Positions 23,515 to 35,351 of a stretch of DNA of 64,000 nucleotides are shown here, in pieces. Both the position numbers and the translations under genes were made by a program. This stretch comes from Coptis chinensis (Eukaryota > Streptophyta > Magnoliopsida > Ranunculales > Ranunculaceae). Location of the stretch: positions 20,867,501-20,931,500 of the forward strand of contig CM027382.1 of NCBI GenBank assembly GCA_015680905.1, in the 5' to 3' direction. The notes beneath the pieces were generated by a model, which searched no databases, was not told where the DNA came from, and was given only the letters and a program-made list of their open reading frames with translations. The first letter of the stretch is position 1, and the number at the start of each line of letters is the position of its first letter.

Positions 23515-23907
23515 AGAGCTTGGGAAAAATAATCTTGCAGAATACCAATTGGATTAAATACATACTCATCTTGATTCCAAAGAATCCCCAAAGTTCTCAA
23601 TAAGAAACTCACAACTCTATCTTTTTCTCCTCTCAAATCTCTCCACTGCAATTATCTAATGGTGTAGACCAATACCAAAAGGTTTGGGCATAAACAAATG
23701 AAGAGAAGGCTCAAGTCTTTATTCTTCCAAAACCCTCTCAAGAAAGGCACCGAATCTCACCCCAAACCCTAGCAACCAAATATGTCTCACGCACTCTACA
23801 ACAACCAAAACAATTTCCATTTTATAAGTGTACATGTAATTGGCTGAAATTTTGATAAATTTCGATGAATAAGTCAAAATATCGACGAAATTGGCTTTGT
23901 AACCCAC
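23515..23907 (-). other. DNA between two CACTA-like elements
   Basis: A minus-strand frame (23651 to 23515, reading GEKDRVVSFLLRTLGILWNQ) ends in the terminus of the CACTA-like element. It may be part of the interrupted LINE or of an unknown gene. I do not recognise it. Nothing else is seen. Confidence 0.35.
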
Positions 23908-24219
23908 CTACAACAGAAAAGGTTTCTTGTAGCGCCATACACTGTCGTAAAAAGTGCCTTAGAGCGTTGCAAAAAGATCTTTTGCCAAGTACTAGATGGC
24001 GTTGCAGAGGTGATGCTAAAAAGTGGGTCACAGATATTCCAATGTAACGCAGAACGTGGAGTCGCAAAAGATCTTAGTTTGTTACCAAGCCATTTGGCAC
24101 TGCTAATACACTATTGTCGTTGATACTTCCCTCTTTGAAAATAAATTCATTGTAAAAAAAATTCAAACTATTTGCAACGCATGGTGTTGCAAGAGAGTAG
24201 GGCTGGTCATCGAGCTACC

Positions 24220-24612
24220 TGTATTAACCCCGATTATACCCTTTAACCTCACACCTCCTCGGTCTTTCACGAAAATGAGACTCCCTCTCTTTTCAACCTT
24301 TCCGCTGAACCCATTTAGGCTGCCTACGTACCCCCGACTTCCTGGGGGATCAAGCTGTGTCGTAGTTCTCTCTCATCCCTCCTTTCACTGCCGCCTCCTC
24401 TCTTTTTCTCCTTTCCTCTCTCCTTCCTCTCCTCTCTTAGGTCAAAGTCCTTGGGCCTTTTCTCTTTGGGCCCATCTCTTGGGCCCAATACCATCCGAGG
24501 CTCGCTTGTCTCTTTGGGCCCATCTCTTGGGCCCAATACCATCCGAGGCCCATTTGTCTCTCTATCACTCCTTTTACCTGTGATGTCCGTGGTCATGATT
24601 CTGGCTCACACA
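24220..24612 (-). repeat. 3' LTR (left copy)
   Basis: On the minus strand it starts TGTGTGAGCC and ends TTAATACA. By eye it differs from the right copy at about 13 of 393 positions with no indel. It contains a 49-bp internal direct repeat of the TTTGGGCCCATCTC type (about 24464-24545). Confidence 0.92.
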
Positions 24613-24626
24613 AATGCCCCCTCTCG
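24613..24626 (-). promoter_or_regulatory. Polypurine tract of the LTR retrotransposon
   Basis: The minus strand reads GAGAGGGGGCATT directly before the LTR start TGTGTGAGCC. It would prime plus-strand DNA synthesis. Confidence 0.75.
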
Positions 24627-25935
24627 GGTCCGTCGATGAAGACGGCGCACCCGAGAAGACCTTGACTCGCCAAGCACCAGCGTCTCAAGACTCAAACAAA
24701 TATACCCAAGATGTGTCCTTCCTGGAGAAATTTCGGCAGAACCTCCCTTGTACTTTCAACATTTCATAAACATAATCACCTGTCATAACCTGAACATTTA
24801 ATAAGAATACAGCCAAACCAAATATAAAACTTTGTTTCTCAGTCATACACCCAACTACTACAAGATATACTGATTCGTAGAACCAGCTACTTGACCATCT
24901 CGACCAATGTCAGTTAAGTCAAGTAACCAATCCTCGAATAAGAAGAAAACTATAAATATACAAACAACATTCCAGAAACTTTACCATACAACTTATACAA
25001 TGTAACTAACATACATCTCCATGTTTCCAGATCAGTCTTAACAAACCCATTTAACCCTACATATTCCAAATACATCCATACACAAAGAATGGATAAATGC
25101 CAGATCATTTGAGTAACAAACTAATATCGACTCGACAAATTAAACAAATAAAGATATCTCTAATCTTGCACCCATGCGCATACAAACATGACTAGAAATA
25201 GTGACACCCATAGCAATAAATATTCAAGTCATAGTAAAACTTATTCTCTGTGTAATTCCCGCATCTGCCATCATACATCATAAACAAAGAACTCTACGGG
25301 ATGGGTACTTGCCTAGGGAAGCCTCTCGGCACAGCCACTTCCCTTTCAGGGATCAAGCCATACATAGTTCTTCCATCTCATACTAATACACCAGGATACC
25401 AAACTCAAAGAATACTCGGTCCCAGAAGCATTCAATCGCCAAGAATAAAATTTAACAATAGCCATGCGTACACTAAAACCCTAGCTATAAAGGCCATGGG
25501 CAATGAGATATACACTCATGTACATACCGTACCATTAGAGCATGAAAGGGGATGATTAATATAACTAAATACACAGACAATCACCTATACAACCATCGCT
25601 TGACTCAAACATTTGGTCGTACCAATCAACTTGATTTTAGTGGTTAGCTACATGCATTTTAACCATGTCACCCCCATATCGATAATGACAAAACAAGGCC
25701 CAAAAACTCAAATTTGGGGTTTACATGACCTCTCCTGTACTCATACTTGAATTCTAAACCTTCGTCGTATCATGACTTGATCTCATGTTCTTTGTGTCTT
25801 CCTTTGACAACCTCAAGTTGCTTCCGCGAAGGGTTCATCCCCTCCGCTATCTTAGAGACGTTGGGGGAAGCTCAGTATGTCCCCAAGTTGAATCCGGACC
25901 TCTTCATCCGTGAAGGGCCCCTCCCCTCCGCTGCC

Positions 25936-26560
25936 TTGGAGATGTTGGGGCAACTCAGTTTGCCTCCAAGTTGACTATGGAGATGTTGGAATCCAAGTTT
26001 TCCGTCCATGGATATCCAAGTTGTCTATGGATATGTTGGGGGCCGCTAAGTTTGCCCGGGCCACTCAGCTTGCCCCCAAGTTGCCTCTGGAGATGTTGGG
26101 GCCGCTGAGCTTGCCCGGGCACTCAGCTTGACCCAAGTTGCCTATGGAGATGTTGGGGCTGCTGAGTTTGCCCGGGACACTCAGCTTGCACCCAAGTTAG
26201 ATATGGAGATGTTGGGGGCCGCTGAGTTTGCCAGGGCCACTCAGCTTGCACCCAAGTTGCCTATGGAGATGTTGGGGCCACTGAGTATGCCCGGGCCACT
26301 CAGCTTGCACCCAAGTTGCCTATGGAGATGTTGGGGCCGCTGAGTTTGCCCGGGACACTCAGCTTGCACCCAAGTTGGATATGGAGATGTTGGGGCCGCT
26401 GAGTTTGCCTGGGCCACTCAGCTTGCACCCAAGTTGCCTTTGGAGATGTTGGGGCTGCTGAGTTTGCCCGGGCCACTCAGCATGCACCCAAGCTGATTAT
26501 GGAGATGTTGGGGGCTGCTGAGCTTGCCCGGGTAACTCAGTTTGCCCCCAAGTTGAATTC
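25936..26560 (+). repeat. 59-bp minisatellite inside the LTR retrotransposon
   Basis: Units begin GAGATGTTGGGGCCGCTGAG and contain TTGCCCGGGCCACTCAGCTT and CACCCAAGTTGCC. About eight well-matched units occupy 26088-26560, with degenerate ones back to 25936. Because the unit is not a multiple of three, the open frames across it are artefacts of the repeat. Confidence 0.85.
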
Positions 26561-29044
26561 GACCACGCCGTCCGCTGTCTTTGGCCTCATCATCCACAAA
26601 GGCTCTCCGCTGCCTTGGAGATCTCTCTCTTTCTCTGAAACCTGAAACTTTCATGTGTTGAGTGTTGTACAAGTAACACATGAGTTATAATGAATAACAT
26701 TCAGCAGAAGTATATGCATACAAGAAATACCGACGACCATCTGCTCAAGCCTCTGTATAATCCTTCTTATCCTGAGGTGTATGACCATGTTTCTCGTTCA
26801 TGGTCTGTGACCTCCCAGAGCGAATAGGTTCACGGAATACCACGAGGTCTGGGGACAATCCGGATCTGTCCCCACATACATCTCTGCCAAGGATGGGGAC
26901 AAGACTTGCTTGCCCCCTGTGTAACTATGGCTGACGGGTAAGTCCCTACTCGTCCGCCCATTATGTACCTGAAGGTAAAAGAAACGAGTTACCTGCCGCG
27001 GTGTATGCCTCTCTACGCTTTTTGTAATCATTTTACCATCCATATTCAGACGCTCCAAACCGTTGATCTCAGCCCCAATCTATTGATCCCATTGTTCTTT
27101 TGTATCCAACTTCCTCGTTGTTGACGTTGTTATGTTAAATACTCTACAAAAACTAAAATCCCCAATAATACAAAGGAGGGGACTATGCTGCCCCTTGTTA
27201 GACCCGTCACCATTCTGGCAATACTCGGTGTGATTACCACCTGAAAATTCACCTAGCACTACTACCATAGATGTTATACAGGCATGACAAGAAACTATGT
27301 TAAGAGAATAATATAGTTTGAATGCTAGAATCACATGGTATCATCGCAGGTAATGTGTTAAGCAAATGACATCATGATACTCATCTTGGGTTCCTCTGGA
27401 TTTCCAAGTTATTCGTTGCATGCATTTTGCCTTTATATCACTATGCCACCTTCATGAATGACTCCCTTTTTCACATGTCCATAGAACAAACATATTTACA
27501 CGCGTTTCGCCAAACATTCCTTATGCACTTACGCTGGCTGTGAAATACTACTATGATTTCTCCAGACTTTATGTGGAGGCCAAGGTTCAATCTCCAATAC
27601 ATACAAGTGACTCAAGCTACAAAATATAACATTAGCATTTCTAACCCACACAAATTGAGTGACAAAATGTATCCAATAGGAAAAGTATCGTTTATTAAAG
27701 ATGAATCTACCCATGATAGAGGAAGAAGCAAGCACTAAATTTTTGAAGGTTGTTAAACTAACATAGTGAACTAGAGCCAGAACTAGAAAAATTTAACATC
27801 TGCGACTAATAAATAGACTTTGAGCACACTTGTAATTCAAAGATACATTGTCCTTGCCAAACCTGTATTACTCAAGCAGGTTTATGGAGGGCTAACATAT
27901 ATTTTAATCGATGCATGCTACATAACATGATTTCCCTAGGAAAGAAACACTAAAGACATCGTAACCAAACTAATTAAGATTGATTACTTCTTCACAAAAA
28001 ACAACAATTAACTTATTACTAATGATGGAAGGCAAAACCATTCAAAATACTCATGCTCCTACCCAAAATGCATAAAGTTAAACGCACTAAAAACTCTCCA
28101 AAATCCATTTTTCTTCCAATCTAAGCTTTCATAAACCCAGTAGTCCACAAATAGGACTGTATAGCTTAGTAACCTTACGACGATTGGTAGAGATGCTACA
28201 TATATGACAATATCATGGAAAAATGTAGCATATTAATAAAAAGGGCTTCCAAACCTGATTGTCGAGTGCGAAGATCATAGATAAGAATCAGTTGTCGAAC
28301 TACAATTTGTGCCTGGTTATCACTCCTCTCCCTCGTCAACTGTCTCGACCTCTTCCACTACCTGCAAAACTCCATATACAACCACCAGTGGCTTCACCAA
28401 CCGAGCTACTGGACGCTTTTGAATTTGGGTAATGGACTACCTTTAGTGCAGATATCCCTTTTAGTACATTTAGACCCTGGAAGCCCATATCCTTTCTGAA
28501 TCCAGCATCAACATTTTCTCTATTTCCATATCCATTCCAGCACAAACATAAGTTGCTCACCCCATCAATTCCATCACAACCAATTTTCTATCACCAAGTC
28601 CTTGAATCTTTAAAACCATCGATGATAGTAAACAGGACGATTCCTAAAACGCTTACCAGTACGACTTTTGTCAACAAAGCCAACTGACTTCAAGTGCATA
28701 ATTTTCGGATTATGCAATGAAATTAAACAAAGCAACTTGGTTTTTGTTCACTCTTCTTCTCTGCTATCGAAGTGTAAAAATCAGATAAGAACTGGAAAAA
28801 GATAAGCTTTTTATTCCTTTTCGATTTTCACCCGCCAAAATTTCATAACCAAATTCTTAATCGCTCTCCGAGGTTGTTAAGATGTCGACCGTTTAAAGAC
28901 TTGGCAGATTTGGTTACTCCAAATCTTGAGTTCGATGAATATGAATATCTCCAGCTCTTGTTTCCACAATCCATAACTCTGTTGTAAATAACCAAACTCT
29001 TAATCAAATCTGACGACATACCACTTTACTAATCCAAGGACGCG
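26561..29044 (-). other. Interior of the LTR retrotransposon without recognised gene
   Basis: I see no pol or gag domain on either strand. A minus-strand frame at 28560-28336 (NLCLCWNGYGNRENVDAGFR ...) has a protein-like look and may be another captured exon, but I do not recognise it. Confidence 0.4.
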
Positions 29045-29977
29045 TGCTAATCCGAGGTTGTGCAGCTTGTCGCAGCGAGGTGTAGGATATTGCATGTTCC
29101 ATTAACGCCTTTGGAGTTCAACATAACAGTAGCAACCAAGCATATTCATGTAATTTTCCCATACACGGTCCTCAAAGTTTGCTCTCGACCGACTTCCAAT
29201 TGGATAACTCTGATCAAAATCAGATGACTTCACATAAAACTCTACACCATACTTTTGTGTGACCTTTGAAAACTGATAGGCGTAATTCCTCTGTAAAGAA
29301 TATTCAGGCTCCGAAAAAGGCAGATATGCAAGCAAGAAGATAATCCATGTGGGTGATAGCTGAATAAGAATCATAACATTAAACCCTCCTTGATCACCTT
29401 CCCTTTGTTGACTACTCATTCCCCTAGTCCTATACACATGAGAATTAGGAAACACCTCTGACTGACCAAAAAACGACCTGAAGATCTCATCCGGGTCAAA
29501 ATCATCATGAAAGAAATCATTAGTTGTCGTTCTCCTCCACCTAGCCAACCTCAACAGAACAACACGCCCATTTCGATATTCTATAACTAACACAATCACC
29601 TGTGCGCCAAAGCTGCCTTAATCGTCAAGATGGTAATAGGAACCACAAGACTTTTGGTCCCTATCTTTCGTGGATCCCAGTTTGTTGATTCGTGGGCGAT
29701 GATTAGTTGGGTCCTTCCTAAATGTAATATTCAATTGAGATAAGAAAGAGTTCATCCCCGTCAATAAAATCATTTACTCTCTTAACTTCATGAATCAACT
29801 TAACATTCTCTTCACTATAACTCCTCTCCACATTTATACTCTCACTAGAACTAGCCCGCTCGGGTTGTTTCGATCTTCTAGCTGACTGTTTAACCTCATC
29901 ATCAGTTTTATCACAAATGCAATTGCAGATTTAGCTATGCCCTCCAATCGTACAACTTCATCTTTATTACCATCCAT
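29045..29977 (-). pseudogene. Captured DnaJ (DNAJ49/DNAJB14-like, DUF1977) gene fragment
   Basis: On the minus strand a start at 29977 opens MDGNKDEVVRLEGIAKSAIA, like the N-terminus of plant ER-associated DnaJ proteins of the DNAJB12/14 (Arabidopsis DnaJ 49) type. The J domain is not recognisable; the middle part is scrambled or deleted. From about 29540 the C-terminal half is clear: RRTTTNDFFHDDFDPDEIFR, then SFFGQ, the membrane segment region LILIQLSP-like to LLAYLPFSEPEYSLQRNY, and KYGVEFYVKSSDFDQSYP. A TAA at 29099-29101 replaces a glutamine codon just before WNMQYPTPRCDKL. These proteins are HSP70 co-chaperones at the ER membrane. This copy lacks the J domain and cannot act as one. Confidence 0.8.
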
Positions 29978-30263
29978 GATTTTTAACCTCAAATCTCAAT
30001 GCCCAAAGAGATTGTATTGTTGAAATTGGAGTCATCTCGTTTCTGTAAATGTTCATCGTATGGGCCGTTGACTAACAGATGACCTGTAGGTCTCCATAGA
30101 TTGTATTGGGGTTGGAATTTTGCTCCATTTCGCTACCCCCACCGCATCATTATCAAGATCTAAGGAGACGTCCTCTTTATGGTTTTTGTTGACCCCCAAA
30201 TAGCATCCACGGCCTCCCTCTTCCTCACCCCATCTGCTCCACTTATCCACTTATTTACTCGGT

Positions 30264-30281
30264 CCCCACAGACGGTGCCAT
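30264..30281 (-). promoter_or_regulatory. Primer-binding-site-like sequence of the LTR retrotransposon
   Basis: The minus strand reads ATGGCACCGTCTGTGGGG immediately after the 5' LTR end, similar to the TGGCGCCGTCTGTGGG primer sites of plant Gypsy elements. The matching tRNA was not determined. Confidence 0.65.
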
Positions 30282-30674
30282 TGTATTAACCCTGATTATA
30301 CCCTTTAACCTCACACCTCCTCGGTCTTTCACGAAAATGAGACTCCCTCTCTTTTCAACCTTTCAACTGAACCCATTTGGGCTGCCTACGTACCCCCGAC
30401 TTCCCGGGGGATCAAGTTGTGCCGTAGTTCTCTCTCCTCCCTCCTTTCACTGCCGCCTCCTCTCTTTTTCTCCTTTCCTATCTCCTTCCTCTCCTCTCTT
30501 AGGTCAAAGTCCTTGGGCCTTTTCTCTTTGGGTCCATCTCCTGGGCCCAATACCATCCGAGGCTCGCTTGTCTCTTTGGGCCCATCTCTTGGGCCCAATA
30601 CCATCCGAGGCCCACTTGTCTCTCTATCACTCCTTTTACCTGTGATGTCCATGGTCATGATTCTGGCTCACACA
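30282..30674 (-). repeat. 5' LTR (right copy)
   Basis: This is the direct-repeat partner of 24220-24612, with the same TGTGTGAGCC ... TTAATACA ends on the minus strand. It is followed by the TSD copy CTACC at 30675-30679. Confidence 0.92.
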
Positions 30675-31261
30675 CTACCCGAGTCGAGTTTTGATATACT
30701 TGAGCTCGACTCGCACATGCAGAAGCTCGACTCGTCTAGTTTTACTAATAGCTCGAGCTCGACTCGACTCGTTTTACACTTCAAGCTTGAGCTCAAGTTC
30801 GAGTTTAGGCTCGTTTGAACTCAAACTCGAGCTCAATTAAACTCGAAAAAAATGTATATAAAACATTAAAACTAGTATAAATTGTAAATTATAGTTGGAT
30901 ATAAAGTATAAAATGACGTATAAATTATAAATTATATACTACGTATGGCTTATAAAACGAGTAGCTTGCGAGCTAATCGAACTACTCGCTATCTAGAATG
31001 AGCTTTAAATTAAGCTCAAGCTCGACTCATACTTTTGTGCAGACGAGTTTGAGTCGAGCCTTCGATGAGCCGAACTCGAGTTACTCACAAACAGCTCGAC
31101 ATGATGACCACCCGTACAAGAGAGAGCTTGTACCGATGACAATGGCATCGCAATAGTTACCCCTTTAGCTGCACTACTGAGCGTCGCAAAAGAAAAACCT
31201 TTTGCTACATTGTTTGCGTTGCAGAAAGTACAAACCCCTTCTGTTGTACCCCCCACCCCCA

Positions 31262-31330
31262 TTGGCGGAGCCAGGGGGACCCAAGGTACGCCTTGGCTCA
31301 CCCTGAGTTTGGATAGAAAAATCAATTAAT
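31262..31330. mobile_element. hAT terminus relic
   Basis: TTGGCGGAGCCAGGGGGACC and the following ...GGTACGCCTTGGCTCACCCTGAG resemble the left end of the hAT element at 7944 (GTGGCGGAGCCAGAGGGGCC). No partner end or TSD was found. Confidence 0.5.
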
Positions 31331-32567
31331 ATTGGTAAAACTGTAAATTTTCACTTTCCTTAAGGGCTTCAGCATACCCATTATGCTTTGAATTGTCAAT
31401 TATGCCTACAAAGAGTAAAATACCGTAAGTGTCTTTAGTTAGATAGGCTAAGATTTTAAAAGTAATTTTGGAATTTATTAGTTGTTTGACTTGAACTGGA
31501 CGATTTGTAAAAAGTTTCACACTTTCACGTACACTTCAACTGAAAAGATTGTAGTGCACTAGTACTACTCTAAGTTTGTCATATAAATGTTTGCATGCTC
31601 CTCTAACCATCATAGGCCATGTGGCATTATATTTTGACAAAAGAACAACAAAAAATAAGAGCAAAAAAAGGAGTAAAAGAGTATAGACAGTTAAATGCAC
31701 CTTATCAATTAACAAAACAAATAATTTGATGAAGTAACCTATGCAATTAATGATCTTGTTTACTTTAGGAAGTATATTAGGTGTGAGTTACGATTGTTCT
31801 TTCAAATTAAAAATTTTTGTTACGTAAACTTTAATATAATTTTGAATTTGAAAATTGACAAACTAAACTAACAGTACAATTGTTTTTTTTGCATAAAAAA
31901 AAACTAAAATGAAAATTTGACAAATATTAGACTAAAGAAAAAAAAAAGTAAAAAAAATACGTGTACACTCTAATTGAATTGTGTTGTATAGTGCTAATCG
32001 GCTCACTCGAATAAATTCCCAAATTCCACACACACACACACAAGACAACCAAATGTCTTCTAGTGAGACACGAGCAGTCTTCTTCTTCAACAATTAAACT
32101 ATGAAAATGACGGATCCAATATATGCACATGTAAGCTCTCTGATCACGTCCAACTATGTAAGAATCTTTCTCCATGTTATATCCACTCGCGTGATGTGCA
32201 TCTAGGCTAGCTTTACATGGATATACAACTGTCTTATATGAAGATTATTAAGAGTCATAACTTATAACCGAAAGATTTCATGACTCGCATTTTGATACAA
32301 ATATTTTAGACAACATATAAGAGCAATTTGAAAAGTTGAAAAGATGGGAGCTGATAAAAAAAATAAAAATAAGCATACGAGAAAAATAGAAATAGAGTGA
32401 TTTTTTGCTCCCAGGGTTTTCCCTCCAAGCGCTCCAAGCCGAATCCCAGCCTTACACGTGTAAACCCAATCTCAGCAAAATAGGAAGTTATCGCTTGTAC
32501 AATATATTCTAAATCTTAACTTATTTATTTGCCCTTAAATAAGATGAAACTATGAAAGTGGACTCTT
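31331..32567. other. AT-rich intergenic DNA
   Basis: No gene or paired repeat is supported. A short (CA)n run lies at about 32030-32042. Confidence 0.5.
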
Positions 32568-32737
32568 TAAGAGCATTTATAATGCAGGTGATAGTTCCCC
32601 CCTTATTCACCGCCACCTCATCACTTATTCACCCCATTTTCACCAACCCGGTGAAAAACAAGGTGAAGCTGTGCAATGCAAAGATGATAAAAAATATCTC
32701 GGATGGGATGTTAGATTTCGTCTGGAGGTGTTTGATA

Positions 32738-32799
32738 CCAGACGGAATATAACATTCCGTCTGGTATTTTATAACAAGACGGGATGTAACATCCCGTCT
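32738..32799. repeat. Two hairpin palindromes near the left end of the Pong-like element
   Basis: CCAGACGGAATATAACATTC with its mirrored half (32738-32764) and AGACGGGATGTAACATCCCG with CT (32777-32799) are near-perfect palindromes 12 bp apart. Confidence 0.85.
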
Positions 32800-32911
32800 G
32801 ATGACTCAATATGAACAGACGCGAACAAGCTCCATTTTCACTTCCTTTCCAGCCAAAATTGCGATTTTCTAGCCTCCATTAACAACATTTTGACACAAAC
32901 TTCCATTCATA

Positions 32912-34062
32912 ATGACTTCTCCCCCCCATGCATCCCCACCAACCTCACCACATGAAGAGCATTCCCGATGGTTTGGAAATGTTAAAATTTCCAAAAAAAA
33001 GGGGCAAAAAGGATCGTCGTCGAGAACGCGTAATGTGGGCGAGGAGGACGAAATTGAACTTGGGTTCAATTTTCCACCACGTTGTGAAATCGAGGAACAC
33101 CCACCATTAGTGACAACATCGGTCCGACACGTAGCAAATCGAGTGGCGGAGTCTCAAGTAAGTTTTTGATTTTTTTTTTGTTAATTATTATTATTTATGC
33201 TAGTTTATATCAAGTTTGTTGTTGTGTAATTAGTTTCAATTTGTCGCATTGTTTTAAAAAAAAATTAGTTGTAATTATATCGTATTGCGTGTTGGTTGAA
33301 TGTAGGAAGTACACCTATGGAAAGTGCGTTGTGCACTTTCAAATGTTGTGTCGAGGTGGCGTTGTATGAAATCTAAAACGGATTCTAATTTTGTCACGGT
33401 TACCGACATTATATCCGCCACACCATTTGGGAACTTTTTGAATTCTAATTTGGGACAAAATGATCAGGCGTTGTTGTTTGGGATAGTTGAGCGGTGGTGG
33501 CAAACTACCCACACATTCCATTTCCTATGGGGTGAGCTTGGGATTACCCCTCTTGATTTCACAATGCTCACGGGTATCCCAATTGGTTATGGAGATGTCG
33601 TTCCTTTAATGAAACTTTAGAGGTTTTTACTACAGCGATGAGTTTCTTTGAAGGTTTAGATTTGGTTGAAAATGATGAGCAAGATGGGTTTTTGAGATTA
33701 TCGGCTGAGCAGTTTAAGGGAGGAGCTATAAATATGAGTTGGTTTACTCCGAGATATTTGAATAGACTCAAGGAGAAGCCGAAAGACTATCATATTGGTG
33801 AGGAGTCGATCCACGAGTATGTACGTGCCTTCCTCTTCTACTTTGTTGGTGCGGTATTATTTGGATATCTTGATAGTTATTTTTACGATCGGGGTGGATG
33901 GCTGCAGTCCTCGGGCGTAGAGAGGATGTGGGATTATGGATAGGGTCAATCCATCTTGGCATACCTTTACCGCTGGCTAGACCTCATGTTGAGGCGAAAA
34001 GCCGCTAAAGGCAATTTGTGCGGCTTTGTTTGGATTATACCGGTAAGTCTTATTTATTAAGT

Positions 34063-34149
<87 letters not shown>

Positions 34150-35351
34150 TGATATTGTATTTTATCTATTGATGGCGATTGGTGGTACGAACATTTTAGG
34201 TGTGATGCATTCTGTGTTGAAGAGGTTGGAAGAGGATGAGACTCATGACCTGATTCCACGTATTCAAGCATGGGGGCTTCATCGTAGGCAGAGGGGGTAT
34301 GGGGACCTATCGCATAATATTCATAACACTCGTCAGCAGATTGAGCTTTTAGGAGCTACCCGAATTGAGTGGCAACCCTGGGCCGAGTCCTTCATCTTTC
34401 AGACCCCTTATGCGGATATTCCAGATGTTCCAAATGTTACCATATATGTGTCATAGAGCAAGGTTTTCTTTCATGATACTTATAGGGTCAATAATCCTTG
34501 ATGGTACCTTGGGGACAGATGTTGGTGGCAAGTATCTGGAAAGATTGTTATACCTTACCCACCACCCATAGATATGACAGCCTCTGATATTCTTCCTGCT
34601 GTTCTTTCACACTATAGAGCAAACCCAAATGAGTGGCGGAGACGCATCGCTTTCATTTTTTACGGCTTAACTATGACTTATATTGGAAGAGGGTTGGTTG
34701 AGGTCTCTTGCTAGGTGCGTTATACCGGGGCACCAATTTTGAAGGGGTTACTTCTGGAGCATTGAGGCCCGACATTCATTTCCCAGGAGGAGTGGAGTTG
34801 CCACAGTCACAGCCCAGGGTGTTTCATGATATTCAAATGCCACAAAGAACTCCACAGATATTTGATGATGATGACCTTTGGCACTGGAGCATGATTACTT
34901 CTCAGGGGCAAGATGTGAGAATACCTATTCCACCAGTAGATGCCGCAGTAGTAGCAAATTTGTCAGTACAGTTTGAGTAGTTAGCCGAGGTTAGTATGAT
35001 TTGAATTTATTCATGATTTGTTATTATTAGTATTCACTATAACCCCTAACATGCATTTGTTTTGTTAAACAGGATGAAGTAAGGTCGGAGCTCCTTAACT
35101 ACAGCTCTCTCAGTTATGCCATGCGTGAGTCCTTCATGGAGTCCTCTCGTCGCAGTTTTGAGTACTTACAAGAAGAGCGAAATCGAACTTTGCAGCTTCA
35201 GAGACGTGTGCAAGAGTTGGAGAATGCTGGAAGTGGAGTACCTCAAGCTCAACCTCAACCAGAGAGGCGACAACGACGTAGGGGGGAGAGCTCTTCGACC
35301 GAGAGCCTTCGTGGGGGGGAGGTCTCGATAGATATTTTTTGTAGTTTGTAA
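32912..35351 (+). pseudogene. Plant mobile domain (PMD, MAIN/MAIL-like) gene inside the Harbinger element
   Basis: Exon 1 (32912-33157) is a Ser/Thr- and basic-rich leader. Exon 2 (33306-34043) reads LWKVRCALSNVVSRWRC, then FGIVERWWQTTHTFHFLWGE, LGITPLDFTMLTGIPIGYGD and LAYLYRWLDL, the hallmark of PMD proteins (related to Arabidopsis MAIN/MAIL1). Exon 3 (about 34199-34700) continues with WGLHRRQ...RIEWQPWAE and DMTASDILPAVLSHYRANPN. Later blocks add a Pro-rich part and a coiled coil (35076-35351, SFMESSRRSFEYLQEERNRT and an RRQRRRGES tail). Defects are a one-base frame change near 33617, an in-frame TAG at 33941-33943 and further stops near 34454 and 34710. PMD genes occur both as host genes and in some MULE and Gypsy elements; here the gene is inside a Harbinger element. 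Confidence 0.8.
34064..34147. repeat. (TA)n microsatellite in a PMD intron
   Basis: About 40 TA units lie in the intron after exon 2. Confidence 0.95.

Larger units (their letters stand above)
24220..30674 (-). mobile_element. Non-autonomous LTR retrotransposon with a captured DnaJ gene fragment
   Basis: Two 393-bp direct repeats (24220-24612 and 30282-30674) bound the element and are flanked by the 5-bp duplication CTACC at 24215-24219 and 30675-30679. The purine-rich tract GAGAGGGGGCATT next to the left LTR and a PBS-like GGCACCGTCTGTGG next to the right LTR, both on the minus strand, set the orientation. No gag, protease, reverse transcriptase or integrase is recognisable in the 5.7-kb interior, so it is a LARD-like element needing a helper. 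The interior holds a DnaJ-like gene fragment in sense orientation and a 59-bp minisatellite. Confidence 0.9.
24198..31116. mobile_element. hAT MITE split by an LTR retrotransposon
   Basis: The left end TAGGGCTGGTCATCGAGCT (24198) pairs with the right end (reverse complement TACGGGTGGTCATCATGTCG, ending 31116). A perfect 8-bp duplication CAAGAGAG lies at 24190-24197 and 31117-31124. The MITE body (24198-24219 and 30675-31116) is rich in CTCGA/TCGAG palindromes. Confidence 0.85.
23908..31248. mobile_element. Second CACTA-like element, split by an hAT MITE and an LTR retrotransposon
   Basis: The left end CTACAACAGAAAAGG (23908) and the right end (reverse complement TACAACAGAAGGGG, ending about 31248) have the same termini and the same GCAACGC subterminal motifs as the 19885-23514 element. 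Its own DNA is only 23908-24197 and 31117-31248; everything between is inserted. It has no coding capacity. Confidence 0.7.

Noticed and set aside
24275-24639. Open frames of 60-100 codons within the LTR, repeated at 30337-30818
   Set aside because: They are open on both strands in a C/T-rich LTR and recur only because the LTR is duplicated; there is no start context or family similarity.
25747-26343. Repetitive protein frames such as MEMLGAAEFARATQLAP
   Set aside because: They are translations of the 59-bp minisatellite, which shifts frame every unit; no protein family fits.
34065-34271. Poly-Tyr-Ile frame
   Set aside because: It is a translation of the (TA)n microsatellite in the PMD intron.
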